Program-made: the position numbers and the translations under genes
Shown here: positions 6,079 through 6,271 of the stretch, in pieces
How the letters are laid out: every line of letters begins with the position of its first letter
Numbering within the stretch: position 1 is the first letter of the stretch
DNA from: Alistipes sp.
GTDB taxonomy: Bacteria > Bacteroidota > Bacteroidia > Bacteroidales > Rikenellaceae
Assembly: GCA_017559685.1 (NCBI GenBank)
Contig: JAFYQY010000136.1
Coordinates: forward strand, 1-6,271
Direction: 5' to 3'
DNA length: 6,271 nt
Notes under the pieces: model-generated
What the model was told of the DNA's origin: nothing
The model's input: only the letters and a program-made list of their open reading frames with translations
Database searches by the model: none

Positions 6079-6271
6079 TTATTGTATGTCATCGTATATT
6101 GTATATCCAACATTTAGGTCATAAACATATCCATTAGCTATTCCGTAATCGCCCTCTTCTGCATATTCTTTATAGCGACTTTCTGATAAATCAAATGCAT
6201 CGAGCAAATAGTATCCATCACAATATCCACCCCATCCCAAATTTATATGTACTAAGTCAAAATTGCGCTGA
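6079..6271 (-). CDS. C10 (streptopain-like) cysteine protease, C-terminal fragment cut by window edge
   Basis: On the minus strand an open frame enters from the right edge (first full codon CAG at 6268-6270) and ends at TAA (6079-6081), giving 63 C-terminal residues. The piece NFDLVHINLGWGGYCDGYYLLDAF matches the end of the peptidase C10 domain: in streptopain (SpeB) the corresponding stretch is HVNWGWGGVSDGFFRLDA, with the Asn-x-Gly-Trp active-site motif. Here it reads NLGW, keeping Asn and Trp but with Leu for the first Trp. The catalytic Cys and His lie upstream, outside the window, so activity cannot be judged. C10 enzymes are secreted endopeptidases made with an inhibitory propeptide; Bacteroides encodes several. 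The tail after the domain (DLSESRYKEYAEEG onward) is acidic and Tyr-rich. The gene lies upstream of the small lipoprotein gene. Confidence 0.8.
   Translation of the reverse strand, partial: QRNFDLVHINLGWGGYCDGYYLLDAFDLSESRYKEYAEEGDYGIANGYVYDLNVGYTIYDDIQ

Noticed and set aside
5902..6117. Plus-strand open frame with hydrophobic translation
   Set aside because: It runs antisense over the lipoprotein signal peptide, the AT-rich spacer and the protease end; its hydrophobicity comes from T-rich codons.

Overview
The window looks like a chromosomal segment of a gut-type Bacteroidales bacterium. The evidence is the Bacteroidetes promoter form (-7 box TAnnTTTG, in one case with a TTTG -33 box at 19 bp), A-rich leaders without Shine-Dalgarno sequences, several short lipoprotein signal peptides, and a gene mix of secreted beta-helix carbohydrate-active protein, PNGase F-like amidase and C10 cysteine protease. 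The frequent TCG, GAG and CGC codons would fit a Rikenellaceae/Alistipes-like genome, but the genus cannot be fixed from this stretch.

Layout from left to right: (1) 1-1362, minus strand, most of a secreted GH28-like beta-helix protein whose C-terminus lies outside the window. (2) 1453-2550, minus strand, a CapA-family (PGA_cap) lipoprotein. (3) 2551-2835, a divergent promoter region with a 14-bp tandem repeat, followed on the plus strand by a leader that contains a SAM-II riboswitch. (4) 2836-4083, plus strand, metK (S-adenosylmethionine synthetase). (5) 4084-4270, a long imperfect palindrome and a bidirectional terminator between convergent genes. (6) 4271-5386, minus strand, a PNGase F-like lipoprotein with its own near-consensus promoter. 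(7) 5457-5487, a terminator. (8) 5511-6032, minus strand, a small lipoprotein, and (9) 6079-6271, minus strand, the C-terminal end of a C10 (streptopain) family cysteine protease cut by the right edge. Items 8 and 9 are close together, on the same strand and visibly more AT-rich than the rest.

Two themes stand out. The first is SAM homeostasis: a riboswitch that senses SAM sits in the leader of the gene that makes SAM, a direct product-feedback loop. The second is attack on extracellular glycoproteins and polysaccharides: a beta-helix glycosidase-like protein, a deglycosylating amidase and a secreted protease with a possible partner lipoprotein. Both the GH28-like and the PNGase F-like proteins lack residues that are catalytic or important in their characterised relatives, so their exact reactions are open.

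Every gap between genes is under 300 bases and its content is described. No tRNA, rRNA, CRISPR array or insertion sequence was seen.
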